Shown: positions 29,901 through 40,286 of the stretch, in pieces
How positions within the stretch are numbered: position 1 is the stretch's first letter
Layout: the number at the start of each line of letters is the position of its first letter
Origin: Cercophora sp. LCS_1
Taxonomy: Eukaryota > Ascomycota > Sordariomycetes > Sordariales > Lasiosphaeriaceae
Reading direction: 5' to 3'
DNA: 64,000 nucleotides
Assembly (NCBI GenBank): GCA_036250225.1
Contig: JAPZLL010000004.1
Span: 1,240,001-1,304,000 of the forward strand
Notes under the pieces: generated by a model
What the model was told of the DNA's origin: nothing
Seen by the model: only the letters and a program-made list of their open reading frames with translations
The model's database searches: none
Position numbers and translations under genes: made by a program

Positions 29901-31472
29901 GACAACCGGCTTGTTGTTCTGGAAAAGGAGATTGCAAAGCTCAACAAGGAGGTCGAGAAGCTACACAGCGAGACAGCCAGCGTGGAGGAAGAGATCAAGG
30001 CGCTGCAAGACAAGATCATGGAGGTTGGTGGAGAGAAGCTCCGCACCCAAAGAGCCAGAGTCGACTCGCTCAAGGAGGAGATCGCGTCCCAGAACGAGGA
30101 GACCTCCAACGCCGAAGTCAAGAAGGCCAAGGCGGAGAAGCAGAAGGTCAAGCTTGAGAAGGACCACGCCAAGGCTTCCAAGGAGCTCGAGGCTGCTATC
30201 CGTGACTCTGAGAAACTGGAGGCCGAGATCGAAAATCAAGGCAACGTTGCCGAAGACTTCCAAACCCGCGTTGAGGAGGCCAAGGAAGGGTTGGCAGCCA
30301 AGAAACAAGAGTTGGCTGAACTCAAGTCTGAGCTCGACGAAAAGACAGCTGAACTCAACGCCACCCGTGCTCTCGAAATTGAGATGCGCAACAAACTGGA
30401 GGAGAGCCAAAAGGTGCTCATCGAGAACCAGAAGCGTCTGCGCTACTGGGAAGACAAGCTCTCCAAGTTGGCGTTGCAGAATATCGAGGACCTCGAAAGA
30501 ATCCCTGTCCCATCTAAGAAGAAGCCCGAAGCCGAAGCCGACGAAGACGCCATGGACGTTGATGACCCGAGCGCCCAGCTACAGGCCGAGGCGTCAGCGG
30601 TCGAGGATACGGCTAACCAAACTATAACCGGTCCCGGCCGTTCCACCCCGCTCGAGCTGCCTCGCTATACCAAGGATGAGCTTGCAGACATGGACAAGGA
30701 CACCCTCAAGGGTGAAATTGCTGCTCTTGAAGAGAAGACGCAGAACGTCAACGTCGACCTTGGTGTTCTCGCCGAGTATCGTCGCCGTGTGCAAGAGCAC
30801 GCAGCTCGCTCGTCTGATCTCGCATCAGCCGTTGGACAACGTGATGCTGCGAAGAAGCGATGCGACGACCTGCGAAGGCTCAGGCTCGAGGGCTTCATGG
30901 AAGGCTTCAGTACCATCTCCCTCCGGCTCAAGGAGATGTACCAGATGATTACCATGGGCGGCAACGCCGAGCTCGAGCTGGTCGACTCGCTCGATCCATT
31001 CAGCGAAGGCATTCTGTTCTCGGTCATGCCGCCCAAGAAAAGCTGGAAGAATATCAGCAATCTGTCTGGTGGTGAGAAAACGCTCAGCTCGCTGGCGCTG
31101 GTTTTCGCCCTGCACCATTACAAGCCGACCCCGTTGTACGTCATGGACGAGATTGATGCGGCGTTGGATTTCAGAAACGTGAGTTATCACCAGTCTATAC
31201 TTGGGTGAGTCGATGCTAACTAATAATGACAGGTCTCGATTGTGGCCAACTACATCAAGGAGCGGACCAAGAATGCTCAGTTCATCGTCATCTCCCTGCG
31301 AAATAACATGTTTGAGCTGGCAGCCAGACTGGTCGGCGTGTACAAGGTCAATCACATGACCAAGAGCGTGACGATCGAGAATAAGGACTATATTCATGGA
31401 AGACAGGCGCAGCAGCAGCAGTCGCAGCAAGGTCTCGCCCAGGGTATGACGACAACGATGGTTATGAGGTGA
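26935..31472 (+). CDS. smc4: Condensin core subunit SMC4
   Basis: Exons 26935-27816, 27864-31178 and 31233-31472 give 1478 residues. Walker A is GPNGSGKSN at about 237-245, the ABC signature LSGGEK at about 1360, and Walker B LYVMDEIDAALD just before the third exon. Two long coiled coils flank a hinge that starts with GRIDGFHGRLGNLGTID and contains VTLQGELIDKSGTMSGGG. The hinge and head sequences match SMC4 rather than SMC1-3. An N-terminal ~200-residue disordered extension carries an AT-hook-like KRRPGRPRKS (67-76). SMC4 pairs with SMC2 and, with the non-SMC subunits, forms condensin for mitotic chromosome compaction and rDNA segregation. The C-terminus is Gln-rich (QAQQQQSQQ). The short introns at 27817 and 31179 both restore conserved sequence. 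Confidence 0.96.
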
Positions 31473-31925
31473 GGGATGCAGGAGCATTGGGTTCGGTCAT
31501 GAGGGTAGGATGGATACTTTGGGATGCATTGGTTGCGTGGATGGCATTGCTGGTTGGGCTGGTTGGTTGGTTGGTTGGTCGATCAAACACGGCGTGGTGG
31601 TGCTGTTCCGGGTTTTGTTGCTTGGAGGTTTATACACATCTCGTTGGCTGTGATGAAACGAAGTAATGAAATATCTGTTTCTTGTTGTTCAGTCAAATTG
31701 TTCTTCTCACAATCGCGCTGCTGCGGGTGAAGGAGGGGGAAATCATTGCTATCTCCAATATCGCAAACTGATTGCGCAACCGGGAAATTGCATTTGCAGT
31801 GATTCTACCTGGTCTTCGCGTGAACTGACCTCAACGATGATACGCCTTAGTTGTTGTCACATACCGCTATCCCTAAAATCTTGTCCAACAATTTACACTG
31901 GTCTGACTCGCCGACAACGCCTCGT
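31473..31925. other. Convergent 3' region
   Basis: 453 nt between convergent genes. A (TTGG)n-like run at about 31555-31580 (GGTTGGTTGGTTGGTTGG) is the only feature. Confidence 0.6.
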
Positions 31926-33212
31926 CTACCTTCCCTTCCACCGCTCTCTCCAGCCTCCCTTTTCGAACAACCACAGCGCTTCGGTCGCAAACGCTTTACT
32001 ACTCATGTGACCCTCGCCGTGCTTCTTGCTAGCCTCTTCCTCCAAGCTCTCCAACACCCTCCCCTCCTGGAAACACCTCCAGAGCGCAAACGCCAGGTCA
32101 TCTTCATCTCCCCCTCGCCCACCAGAACCAGTGCCCCATTCTCCCCTTCCCAGTCTATACAACATGCGACCAAGTGTTTGATAGGCAATGCACCTCTGCG
32201 ATGGAACTGCCGACCGAGCCAGCCGAGCCAACTCAGGAATCGTGTATCCCGCCGCCTCGGGCGCTTCCCCGTGATGGTGCAAGCCCTTGGTAACCGGAAC
32301 GGTTCGACTTGTACGGGGTGCTAGGAGGGCACCCTTGAAGTCAAACCGAAGTGCCGAGACAGGGAGCGAGTCTTGACCTGGGTAATACGGTGACTCGCGG
32401 TCGGCAGCGGAATTTTCGGTCGGGATGGGGGCCATCCATGCGAGTTTCGAGGGGTCGGCGGGGAGGGACGGGAAGAACTTTTTATGAAGATTCTCGAGGA
32501 AGTCCGGGTCTGAAGGGTCGAGGTCGGGCGCCTGAGGAGGGGCGGGGAAATGCGTCGTGCCGTCGGGGTGGACATGGTCTCCATTGCTACTAGCGCTTTT
32601 GGAGGGCGGCGAAGAGATGGGGAAGAGGTCGTCTGGGGGTTGGGACGGAGCAGCGTCCTCATCGAAGGTGACAGTCTTTTTCGGTTTGGTGCGCGGGGGT
32701 TCTGATGGCCTCTCGACAGGTTCGGGGGCTGGTTCCTCGATCTCGATCTCCGGGGGATCCGGCATCGCAGTCGAGGATGCGTCGCCGCCGGGGATCGCGA
32801 AGGGGTCAGGCCCCTTGGGCTTGTCGTCCAAGTTCGCGCGACGGAGGAGAAGCTCGAGCAGCCTGGGATCCAACGCGTTGAAGAGATCCTTTTGTGCCTC
32901 GAGGATTTCCTGTGGCGACATGGATGCCAGCCGTGCCTGGTTCTCCTCGTCTATCCTTCTTTTTTCGGCTGTTGCGGCATCTTCTTGCGAACTCCCACCG
33001 CCGGGGCGTGTGGTGTTTGGCTGCTGAAGCTCTTTCGCTGTCGCTGGTTCATTCGAACTCTGGGCTTGCCTTTGGCGTTTGAAGGCGGACACGCGTTTCT
33101 TTGGAGCTGGGAAGCCGGTGTTCGATGATGCTGGATCTGGAAAGCTCGGTGGTTTGACCTCAGACGTCGAGCGCTCTTTGATATCGAAAATCTGAAGAGT
33201 AGAGTCCATCAT
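31926..33212 (-). CDS. RPAP1 / Rba50-like RNA polymerase II-associated protein
   Basis: From the ATG at 33212 the frame codes 428 residues without intron. The N-terminal RPAP1 domain contains ENQARLASMSPQEILEAQKDLF and ALDPRLLELLLRRA; the C-terminal RPAP1 domain contains ALRFDFKGALL and YTIPELARLARSAVPSQRCIAYQTLGRMLYRL. Proteins of this family help assemble and import RNA polymerase II and link it to regulatory factors. The middle is disordered and Pro/Glu-rich. A longer form is possible: ATG at 33309, exon to 33261, 46-nt intron 33260-33215, giving 445 residues in frame, but that intron lacks a clear branch site. The fungal homologues generally start with a conserved short motif that I cannot confirm here, so the N-terminus is the uncertain part. 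Confidence 0.88.
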   Translation of the reverse strand: MMDSTLQIFDIKERSTSEVKPPSFPDPASSNTGFPAPKKRVSAFKRQRQAQSSNEPATAKELQQPNTTRPGGGSSQEDAATAEKRRIDEENQARLASMSPQEILEAQKDLFNALDPRLLELLLRRANLDDKPKGPDPFAIPGGDASSTAMPDPPEIEIEEPAPEPVERPSEPPRTKPKKTVTFDEDAAPSQPPDDLFPISSPPSKSASSNGDHVHPDGTTHFPAPPQAPDLDPSDPDFLENLHKKFFPSLPADPSKLAWMAPIPTENSAADRESPYYPGQDSLPVSALRFDFKGALLAPRTSRTVPVTKGLHHHGEAPEAAGYTIPELARLARSAVPSQRCIAYQTLGRMLYRLGRGEWGTGSGGRGGDEDDLAFALWRCFQEGRVLESLEEEASKKHGEGHMSSKAFATEALWLFEKGGWRERWKGR

Positions 33213-35564
33213 GTCTTGTTTATGGGGACAATGAGTGGGATGTTTTCGCCAGGAGCGCACCTTGCCCATGGAAGACCGAAAGAAGCTTCTGTCGCTTGAC
33301 CCTTGCCATGGCGGGGTAGTCTAATGTGGGGCATCGGTTAGCTGTTACAGTGCGGCAACAACGGCGACACTGTGTGAACCGTCACGTCCTTCGGTTCTGG
33401 TGCATCCATACAGGCCCGGCAGGGAACACAGCCCAGGAGCCAACAAGTGTCACAGTTTCTTATGCGCCGCTTGAAATAGTCATCAAGAGTTATTTGCGCT
33501 CATTCCTGTACTTTACGCGGAGTCGCTCTGTGAAAATGCGCTGACTAGCCCGTCGAGATCGCCAGCATGCGAAGAGCAAAAACGTTCCCTTAGTCTCCAT
33601 CCGGTCGCTTTCGTAACGCGGTAAAACACAACTCGCGCAAAAATGCAAGGCAGAAGGGATTAACGGTGGAAGGTTGCCTGCCCTATTGCCCATTTCTGAG
33701 CGTTTCTCGTTGCAATGCCTGCGGCCTTGTTTGGGGTCGGAACCAGCTTCCCTGCCTTCGGGTTGAGAACCGATCGACACTGGCGTCGCGCTAATGCAGA
33801 CTCCACCACATCTGGATTTCTGCTCGTAGCTGCTATCCGTACTATGGACGGCGAACTTGTACCCAACGGCCAAGACAACGCTCTCCTTGAAAACGATTAG
33901 TTGTCGTTCTTCTGGTTGTTTCAATACTCTCTGGTGGCGGCGCCTGTCAACCACATTATCCAACACGCCGAATCGAAAAAATCCTCCGAAGTATTCGCTG
34001 TCTGTGCCTCACTTTTCTGGTCGCAGCCGCCGCTCGAAGAAAGAGTGTTGCTTTTTTCACGAGATCTGCTGACTCTGTGGAACTCAGGGGTGGCCAACAC
34101 CCACCTCTCTTCCATTGGTTCTTACCAATCCTCCTGGATACTCTGCTTGTGGTTTGACTCCTTAGCCCAAGCACCGCGCTAATATGGTTTTCAGCGTTGC
34201 GCGGTAACTGCAGGCTTTCCTGAGCGGAAAGACCGCAGCGAAATTCAATCGAGCAGGTAACATGTCATGTTTGCAAATCCTGCAAGACCTTTCCTCAGTT
34301 CCAGGTTCCGTCTGGGGGGGGAGCAGCAGCAAGCTAAAACTACCAATCACAAACTTGAAACATATGCACGTAATTCGTTGTGTCACCAAACAGGTACCTG
34401 TGCTGCGATGAAGCGACTGGGGTAAAAAGGTACTGACAGGGGTGCTATCCGCAGGCGACCGTCCCGGACGGCTGTTGGAGCACGGTACCCATGCAGCCAC
34501 GACACTGTGGTTCTTGAGTGGGGTCATGTTGTGCCGCAAGAAGAAACAGACGCCGGTTTTTTAGCTTTTTGGCGCAGCCAAGCCCCAAGAACCGCGCGAA
34601 CGGTAGGAAAAATCCAGCCTCATTTGGACCTTGCCCCTCAGGCCCTGAGGTTCGGCATGCAACGCACTTGCTGCTGACAACAAGTTCCACAGCCCGTTGT
34701 TCCATTCCCGCGTCCCACATCTCCCATTTCAACTCGGTCCGGTCAGGTGAAGCACTGGGGCATGGTCCAGCTCCAATGCCGTCTGGTCACTGATATCCCC
34801 AATGATGCCTGTCCGCTCTGGCCATCCCATTCCCAGTTCCCCCTTCTGGTTCCTCCGTCTGCCCCATGGTCTCTGGTCCCGTTCCCTTCGGCGAGCCCAG
34901 CCCTGGTGTTTTAATTCGCCTTTCCCAATAATAAATTTTCTCCTTGACTCTCCAAACGTGGTCAGGGCCCCGGTTTTCCTTCGCCAGCTGCGAAGTAATA
35001 AAAGTTTCCCAAAAAAAAAAAAGCAGCCATCTCCGTCTCTCTTCCTCGCCTCCCACCTCCAAATTTCCCTCTCTTCTCTCTCCTTTTCCCACAACCAACA
35101 ACCACCAACCTTCTGGTGCGCAATTCTGTTTTTCATCAACATCAGTCCCTTCACTTCACTCGCGCATCGCGACGACACTGCATTTTTGTGCATCGGAGGC
35201 AGCCGGATTGAGTCCACTGCACTGATCCCCTCGTTTCCCACCACTCGTCGCGCTTTTTAGCATCTTGTGCAATCACCACCGACGACTGCAGCGCCCGCCG
35301 ACTGAGGGTATTCCCAAGAGACCGACCGACTCCACTTTTCGCGACTCGGCCCAAAATCGCCGGTCTAGCGCTCGGACGCATTTTAAGCGACCCCCATCCG
35401 CGCCCACGTCACCTGGCACCAGGCGCGGACCGACAGCCAATCAGTTTCCCTTTGACCATTTGACCATTGAGGGTATTCGCAAAGAGCATTCACGGTCCCG
35501 AACGTGTCTTTGGCGGCTCCCCCGCCTTTGTGGGATATAAACGCGTCGACAGCCTCACAGCATA
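33213..35564. other. Divergent intergenic region, 2.35 kb
   Basis: No supported gene. Several overlapping ORFs of 60-170 codons have no domain. From about 35000 to 35560 the plus strand is CT/CA-rich with an A12 run (35010-35021) and TATAAA at 35536-35541, close before the HPC2 start. This looks like promoter plus a long 5' UTR of HPC2. Confidence 0.5.
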
Positions 35565-37544
35565 ATGCAGAAGTACAACTCTTCGCCCAGTGGATCGCTG
35601 TCGTCGCCACCGTCGGCTCTGTTGTCAGAGCCTGGGTCGCCCACCCGCTTCCTCAACGCGGGCCGGGCCAACATCGAGATGGACGAGATTATTGTCGATC
35701 CCGGTTCGGTGCCGACATTCGGCATCATGCAACAGATGACGCAGCCTCCGCCGCCTCCCGACGTCCCCTTGACTGCCGCCGGCTTGCCCCGGAAAAAGCC
35801 CGGCCGAAAACCGGGGAGCACGGTGAAGCCCAAGGTCACCCCCGATGGTACCGAACAGCCAAAGCAGGTGCGCCGCCCGAGGAAACTAAAAGATCCCAAT
35901 GCGCCTCCTCCGCCTCCGCGCAAGCGCAAGGTGCCGCCGACTGATGCCGAGCCCGAAGCCCGGGATGGTGACGCGACCCGGTCTTTCTCAAATCCAGGCA
36001 CCCGCCAGCCGAAGATCACCGAGTTGACATCGATGCGCATGTCCATGGATCCCCCGCGCCCCGCTCCCCCTGAGCCTTCATACACGCCAGTGCCGGTGCC
36101 GAGGCCTAACTCGATGCAAAACATCTTGAACGATGACCCGCCGCCGAAGCCGCAACCCCCGCCGAGGCAGATGTTCGACCCTATTAGGGGGAACTACGAC
36201 CCCATCCGGGAGTCCATGATCACTCGTGACCCGTACGGAACTGGGCCTTTGGGCTCGCCCCGTGCGATCACGCAGGTTACCAACCGCGCTAGTGCTTCTC
36301 CGTCAATTGCGAGCCTCGTCGATCCTACGCCAGCCAGCATTATCTCCCCTGCTCCGTCACATACGTCATACCAGAACGCCGCGCAGTCTCGGTTCCAAGA
36401 GTCGTCGTCCATGCCGCCATCACCATCGCATCCCGTGCGTGCGCCGCAACACATCAATAAGCCCGTTATTGTCGAGGCGAAGCGACCTCCGCCTCCGCCT
36501 CCCGCGCCGAAGGCTGAGCCAGTCAAGACGATGTCATTTACCAGCATGACCACCATCCCGGCTTCTGCAGCGGCTGCATTGACTGTGGCCGCTCCCGCTC
36601 CCGTTCAGAGCAAGAAACTCGCTGCCGTCGTTCAGCAGGATCGCGATACGCACAAAAAAGGTAGCAGCGCCTCATCGTCCCCACGTATTAATAGCCTCAA
36701 GGACGCTTTGCCGGCAATTCCTGGGAGCGAGCGGTCCATTCTCGATTTTGGCAAGGCAAATCCCGGCGAGGAAGCAACAGCGCCGAGTATTGTACTGCAC
36801 ATTCCGCTGAATGGCGAAACCAACAAGTATGTCAACTTCATGCGGATGGCCGAGGAGCGCTACGGCTGGGACGCCTTGCATCCTCGCCTGGCTGCCAATC
36901 GCGAACGCAAGGCTCGCATTGCCGCCGCTAGCGCAGCTCTGGAAAAAGAGAAGAATGGCAGTGGCCGGGAGACTGGCGACGAAATGGATGAGGATCTTCA
37001 GTCAGACGGTGATAACAGCAACGTCGAGATGGGCGGCATGGGCAATGGCGCTAATGGAACGAGTGGCCCGGATGGCCCACCGGCGAAGCCTGCAAGGAAG
37101 AAGCGCAATTTCAAGGAAGACGAGTATGACAAGGACGACGACTTCGTGGACGACTCGGAGCTCCTCTGGGAAGAGCAAGCTGCCGCCAGTCGGGATGGCT
37201 TCTTTGTCTACAGTGGGCCCCTCATTCCCGATGTGCCAAAGCCCGCCCCTAGCGACGCGCCTCCGAAAAGAGGACGTGGGGGTGGACGCGGAAGCCGCGG
37301 TGGTGGCCGAGGCGGCACCCGTGGCGAGGGCTCTGGTCGTGGACGCGGCGGCGGTCCTGGATCTCGGGGTGGTCAGATTAGAAAGCCGAGAATCACAAAG
37401 TTGGAGAAGGAGGCCCGTGACAGAGAGAAGGCAGAGCGCGAAAAGATTGCGCAGATGGCTAGCAAAGTGGGTGCTGGCCCGACGTCGGCGCCATATCAAG
37501 GATTAGCTGCGCCCCAGGGGGCGACAGCAGGTGTGGGACTTTGA
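35565..37544 (+). CDS. hpc2: HIR complex subunit HPC2 / ubinuclein-like
   Basis: Single exon, 659 residues. The diagnostic Hpc2-related domain is at about residues 515-555: NFKEDEYDKDDDFVDDSELLWEE followed by RDGFFVYSGPLIP. In HPC2/ubinuclein this segment binds the H3.3-H4-specific chaperone HIR/HIRA assembly. Upstream is a conserved-looking helical block (IPLNGETNKYVNFMRMAEERYGWDALHPRL), and near residue 75 an AT-hook-like RKKPGRKPGS. The C-terminus is Gly/Arg-rich (RGGG repeats) and then a basic helix KLEKEARDREKAEREKIA. The rest is Pro/Ser-rich and disordered. The complex deposits histones independently of replication and represses histone genes. The distance to histone H1 (about 14 kb) is not informative by itself. 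Confidence 0.93.
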   Translation: MQKYNSSPSGSLSSPPSALLSEPGSPTRFLNAGRANIEMDEIIVDPGSVPTFGIMQQMTQPPPPPDVPLTAAGLPRKKPGRKPGSTVKPKVTPDGTEQPKQVRRPRKLKDPNAPPPPPRKRKVPPTDAEPEARDGDATRSFSNPGTRQPKITELTSMRMSMDPPRPAPPEPSYTPVPVPRPNSMQNILNDDPPPKPQPPPRQMFDPIRGNYDPIRESMITRDPYGTGPLGSPRAITQVTNRASASPSIASLVDPTPASIISPAPSHTSYQNAAQSRFQESSSMPPSPSHPVRAPQHINKPVIVEAKRPPPPPPAPKAEPVKTMSFTSMTTIPASAAAALTVAAPAPVQSKKLAAVVQQDRDTHKKGSSASSSPRINSLKDALPAIPGSERSILDFGKANPGEEATAPSIVLHIPLNGETNKYVNFMRMAEERYGWDALHPRLAANRERKARIAAASAALEKEKNGSGRETGDEMDEDLQSDGDNSNVEMGGMGNGANGTSGPDGPPAKPARKKRNFKEDEYDKDDDFVDDSELLWEEQAAASRDGFFVYSGPLIPDVPKPAPSDAPPKRGRGGGRGSRGGGRGGTRGEGSGRGRGGGPGSRGGQIRKPRITKLEKEARDREKAEREKIAQMASKVGAGPTSAPYQGLAAPQGATAGVGL

Positions 37545-38259
37545 GCTTGTCACTGGGGTTTTCGGCATGTGGGCACATGCACCCAGCAGACTGTTGCGCT
37601 TGTACATGGCCTTGGGCGCCAGGCGATTGTCTTTTTTGTGATTTTACAGGTACGCGATTGTACCATCATCGTGTTGGCACGGAGTTATGCTTTTTTTTTC
37701 CATTGTTGTTGGCGTTTCGCGGAGCGGGCTGTCTTCGCTATTACTATTACGGATGGGATGGGTCCCGGATGGTAGCAGTTCGCCTCTTATTGGTAGTCTT
37801 ATTTCACTCAAAGGGGATGATGGAATGGATGAATCATGGAGCTGAAGACGGTGGATGGATGAAGAGTCAATGGGACAGCGGCTATCAACACCAACCAGCG
37901 TCCACGGAGTTAACTAGCACGTGTATACCAATAAGGTGTTCGCGGGTGCATTGTAGCCGGTGTTGTAGCAGAGAGAAATCAAGGACATATGAGTCACAAG
38001 TGCACCATATTCGTCGAATACATGTGCCGATATGAGGGCCTTTCACGCTTCTGTCTCATAAACTCGACACTTGACACAAACTCGGACCAGAACTTCTTTC
38101 ATGTGGCCGTATTTTTATTGACCTACCCATTACCCTATCCAGATGACACCTATCCAACGTCATTGCAAGCATCGCGCATCACCCATCCCACCTCCCACTT
38201 TTATATCGCTATAATCAACACCTCGCTCTTCTCACATCACATTACTCCACTCCAATTTC
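37545..38259. other. Convergent 3' region
   Basis: 715 nt between convergent stops, with no gene or repeat. The AT-richer 38040-38260 part is probably the 3' UTR of the transporter. Confidence 0.5.
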
Positions 38260-39387
38260 CTATGCCATAACCCCCACTGGCCGAGAAACAACCTGCGTGA
38301 GCTCAGGCGCCTTGCCCTTCACAATCTCGCCCCTCCTCGCCAGCCTGGCCTCCCTCTTCTTCCGCCTTCCCTCATTTTTCAGCGTTTCCTCCCTCATGAG
38401 CTTGATTAGCCGACTCTTTGCCCGAATCCGATCACCCCATCGATAAAACGCAAACGGGATCGGAATCAGCAAAACCTCCAGCAGTCCCAACAGTGTCCCC
38501 GCCCACTGTGGTGTCAGCGCCGAGTACATAGCCGGCCCAGCAAGCGGCAGCGCCGCGCCGAACAGGCTTCTCATGACGGCGTTACCCGCCAAGGCCGAGG
38601 CCGAGTAAATGCCGTATGCCGAGGCCAGATAGTTGCCTCCGTAGATGAAGCAGAGGGTGTTGCCCCACCCAAAGAGAACGCCAAAGCTGATGGGGACGGC
38701 CCAGTGGATGGTGACCGGCAGACAGGTCCAGCTAAAGGCGAGTTGGCCGATCGGCGTCAGGATGGCTCCGATACACATGACGGCGGCGGTCGCCTCGGGC
38801 GCGGCACGGCCGGTTTCAGGGTCGCGGCGGGCCGAGCTATTGATGATTCGGCGCCACACGGGCTCTAGGAACACGGCGAAGAGCGTGCCCACGCCGATGC
38901 CGAGGAATGCGAGGCCGGAGATTCCAGGTCCCCAGCCGCGATGTTGGACAAAAACAATGGGGTAAGCGACGAAGCAGAGGTACAGGATGCCGTAGATGAC
39001 GGATATCCTATGCAAATGAATTAGACAGGCTAGGCCAGCGTCCGGTCCCGGGAGCAAACTCACCAGATGTTGAAACACCACAAGATCGGTTCCGTTACGG
39101 CAAGAACAAATGGCCGGCTCAAGTTGATTTTCAGGAGCTGCATTGTGCTGATGCGCACGTCATAACGGCACCACCACCGCTCATCATCCGTTTCCTTACG
39201 CTTTTGTGCCGCCTTTCTCTTCAGGATAGTGGGCGCGTAGGTTTCCTTCACGGTGAACAGCATGAGAAGGGCGACTCCAGAGAGGATTATGGCCAACCAG
39301 TTTGCCCAGCGCCACCCCAAATACTGGAATACGAAACCACCGATCAAGGGGCCGGTCACCGGGCTGTACGAGACCGTCAGCAAAGTA

Positions 39388-39442
<55 letters not shown>

Positions 39443-40286
39443 TATACTCACCCATTTAGTGGTGCTATTGACCAAAGAGACATGTAAAGAGCGAGATTGT
39501 CATCGTTTGTTATGTCCACAACCGTTCCAGGGCTATTTGATATCATGGCAGCCCCGAACAATGCGCTGCTCTTGTCGTCAATACCCAGCGCTTGCTTGTT
39601 GGAGAACGGAAGGGCTCATCTTACCCAAAGAAACGGACAACGAGGATTTCAGTCAGCGACGTTGCAAGTCCACACGGTATGATTAGCAATATAAAAATGA
39701 ACAAACACAGCAAATAGACAGGTCTACGGCCGTACAGCTCGCTCATCGGCGCAACAATGACACTGCCCACCGCTAGACCGAGCAGGTATGTGGACAGCCC
39801 AAGGGTGGCTACCGGCACGCTAGTTATATTGAACTCTTCCATGACACCCGTGATGGTGGCTGTGTAGCTAGTGCTGAACAGCACAACCACCCAGGCGGAG
39901 TATGAAACGCAAACGATAACCCATGATCGGTACCAGAGCGGCCAATTCCGTGGACTATCGGGATCATCGGCATCAAAGGCCACTTCAAAGTCTGGCAGAC
40001 GTGAGGCAGAGCTCCCAACACTTGTCCGCGTCTGGGCAACAGATAAAGAAAGAACCTGCTCGTCTGGCAGCCGAAGATCTGGCGTCAAGGCATGTTCAAG
40101 CGGTGAAAGTGGGTCTGAGTCGTCGGAGCTCTGTGACGGCGCTTGGCTGTACAAGCTCGGGGCCTTGCTAGCCGTGACGGAGCGATGTGTGCAAGTGTGC
40201 GTACAAGTGGAGGAGAGAGCATCCCCGGCGCCAGGACCGGCATCCGGGCACATGCCGGCATCTTTCTCGGGATCCACGTCGGCCAT
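38260..40286 (-). CDS. Major facilitator superfamily transporter (DHA1, drug:H+ antiporter type)
   Basis: Exons 40286-39625, 39565-39452, 39363-39064 and 39007-38260 give 607 residues. The first ~125 residues are cytoplasmic and disordered. DDPDSPRNWPLWYRSW marks the usual entry to the first helix. The A-motif-like MSELYGRRPVYL (loop 2-3) and PGTV/GPVTGPLIGGFVFQYLGWRW (motif C region and after) are present, then a second half with 6 helices and FGWGNTLCFIYGGNYLASAYG. About 12 transmembrane helices are visible. It should export small organic compounds at the plasma membrane in exchange for protons; the substrate cannot be predicted. The C-terminal tail is highly basic. The second intron (39364-39451) holds a long GA/CT microsatellite yet keeps a proper acceptor. 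Confidence 0.93.
39392..39439 (+). repeat. (GA)24 microsatellite inside an intron of the MFS gene
   Basis: Perfect GA dinucleotide run, 48 nt. On the coding (minus) strand it is a CT run inside the 88-nt intron 39364-39451, where it fills most of the polypyrimidine region. Confidence 0.95.

Noticed and set aside
29842..30627. 261-codon plus-strand ORF in SMC4
   Set aside because: Off-frame, Arg/Ser-rich shadow of the SMC4 coiled coil.
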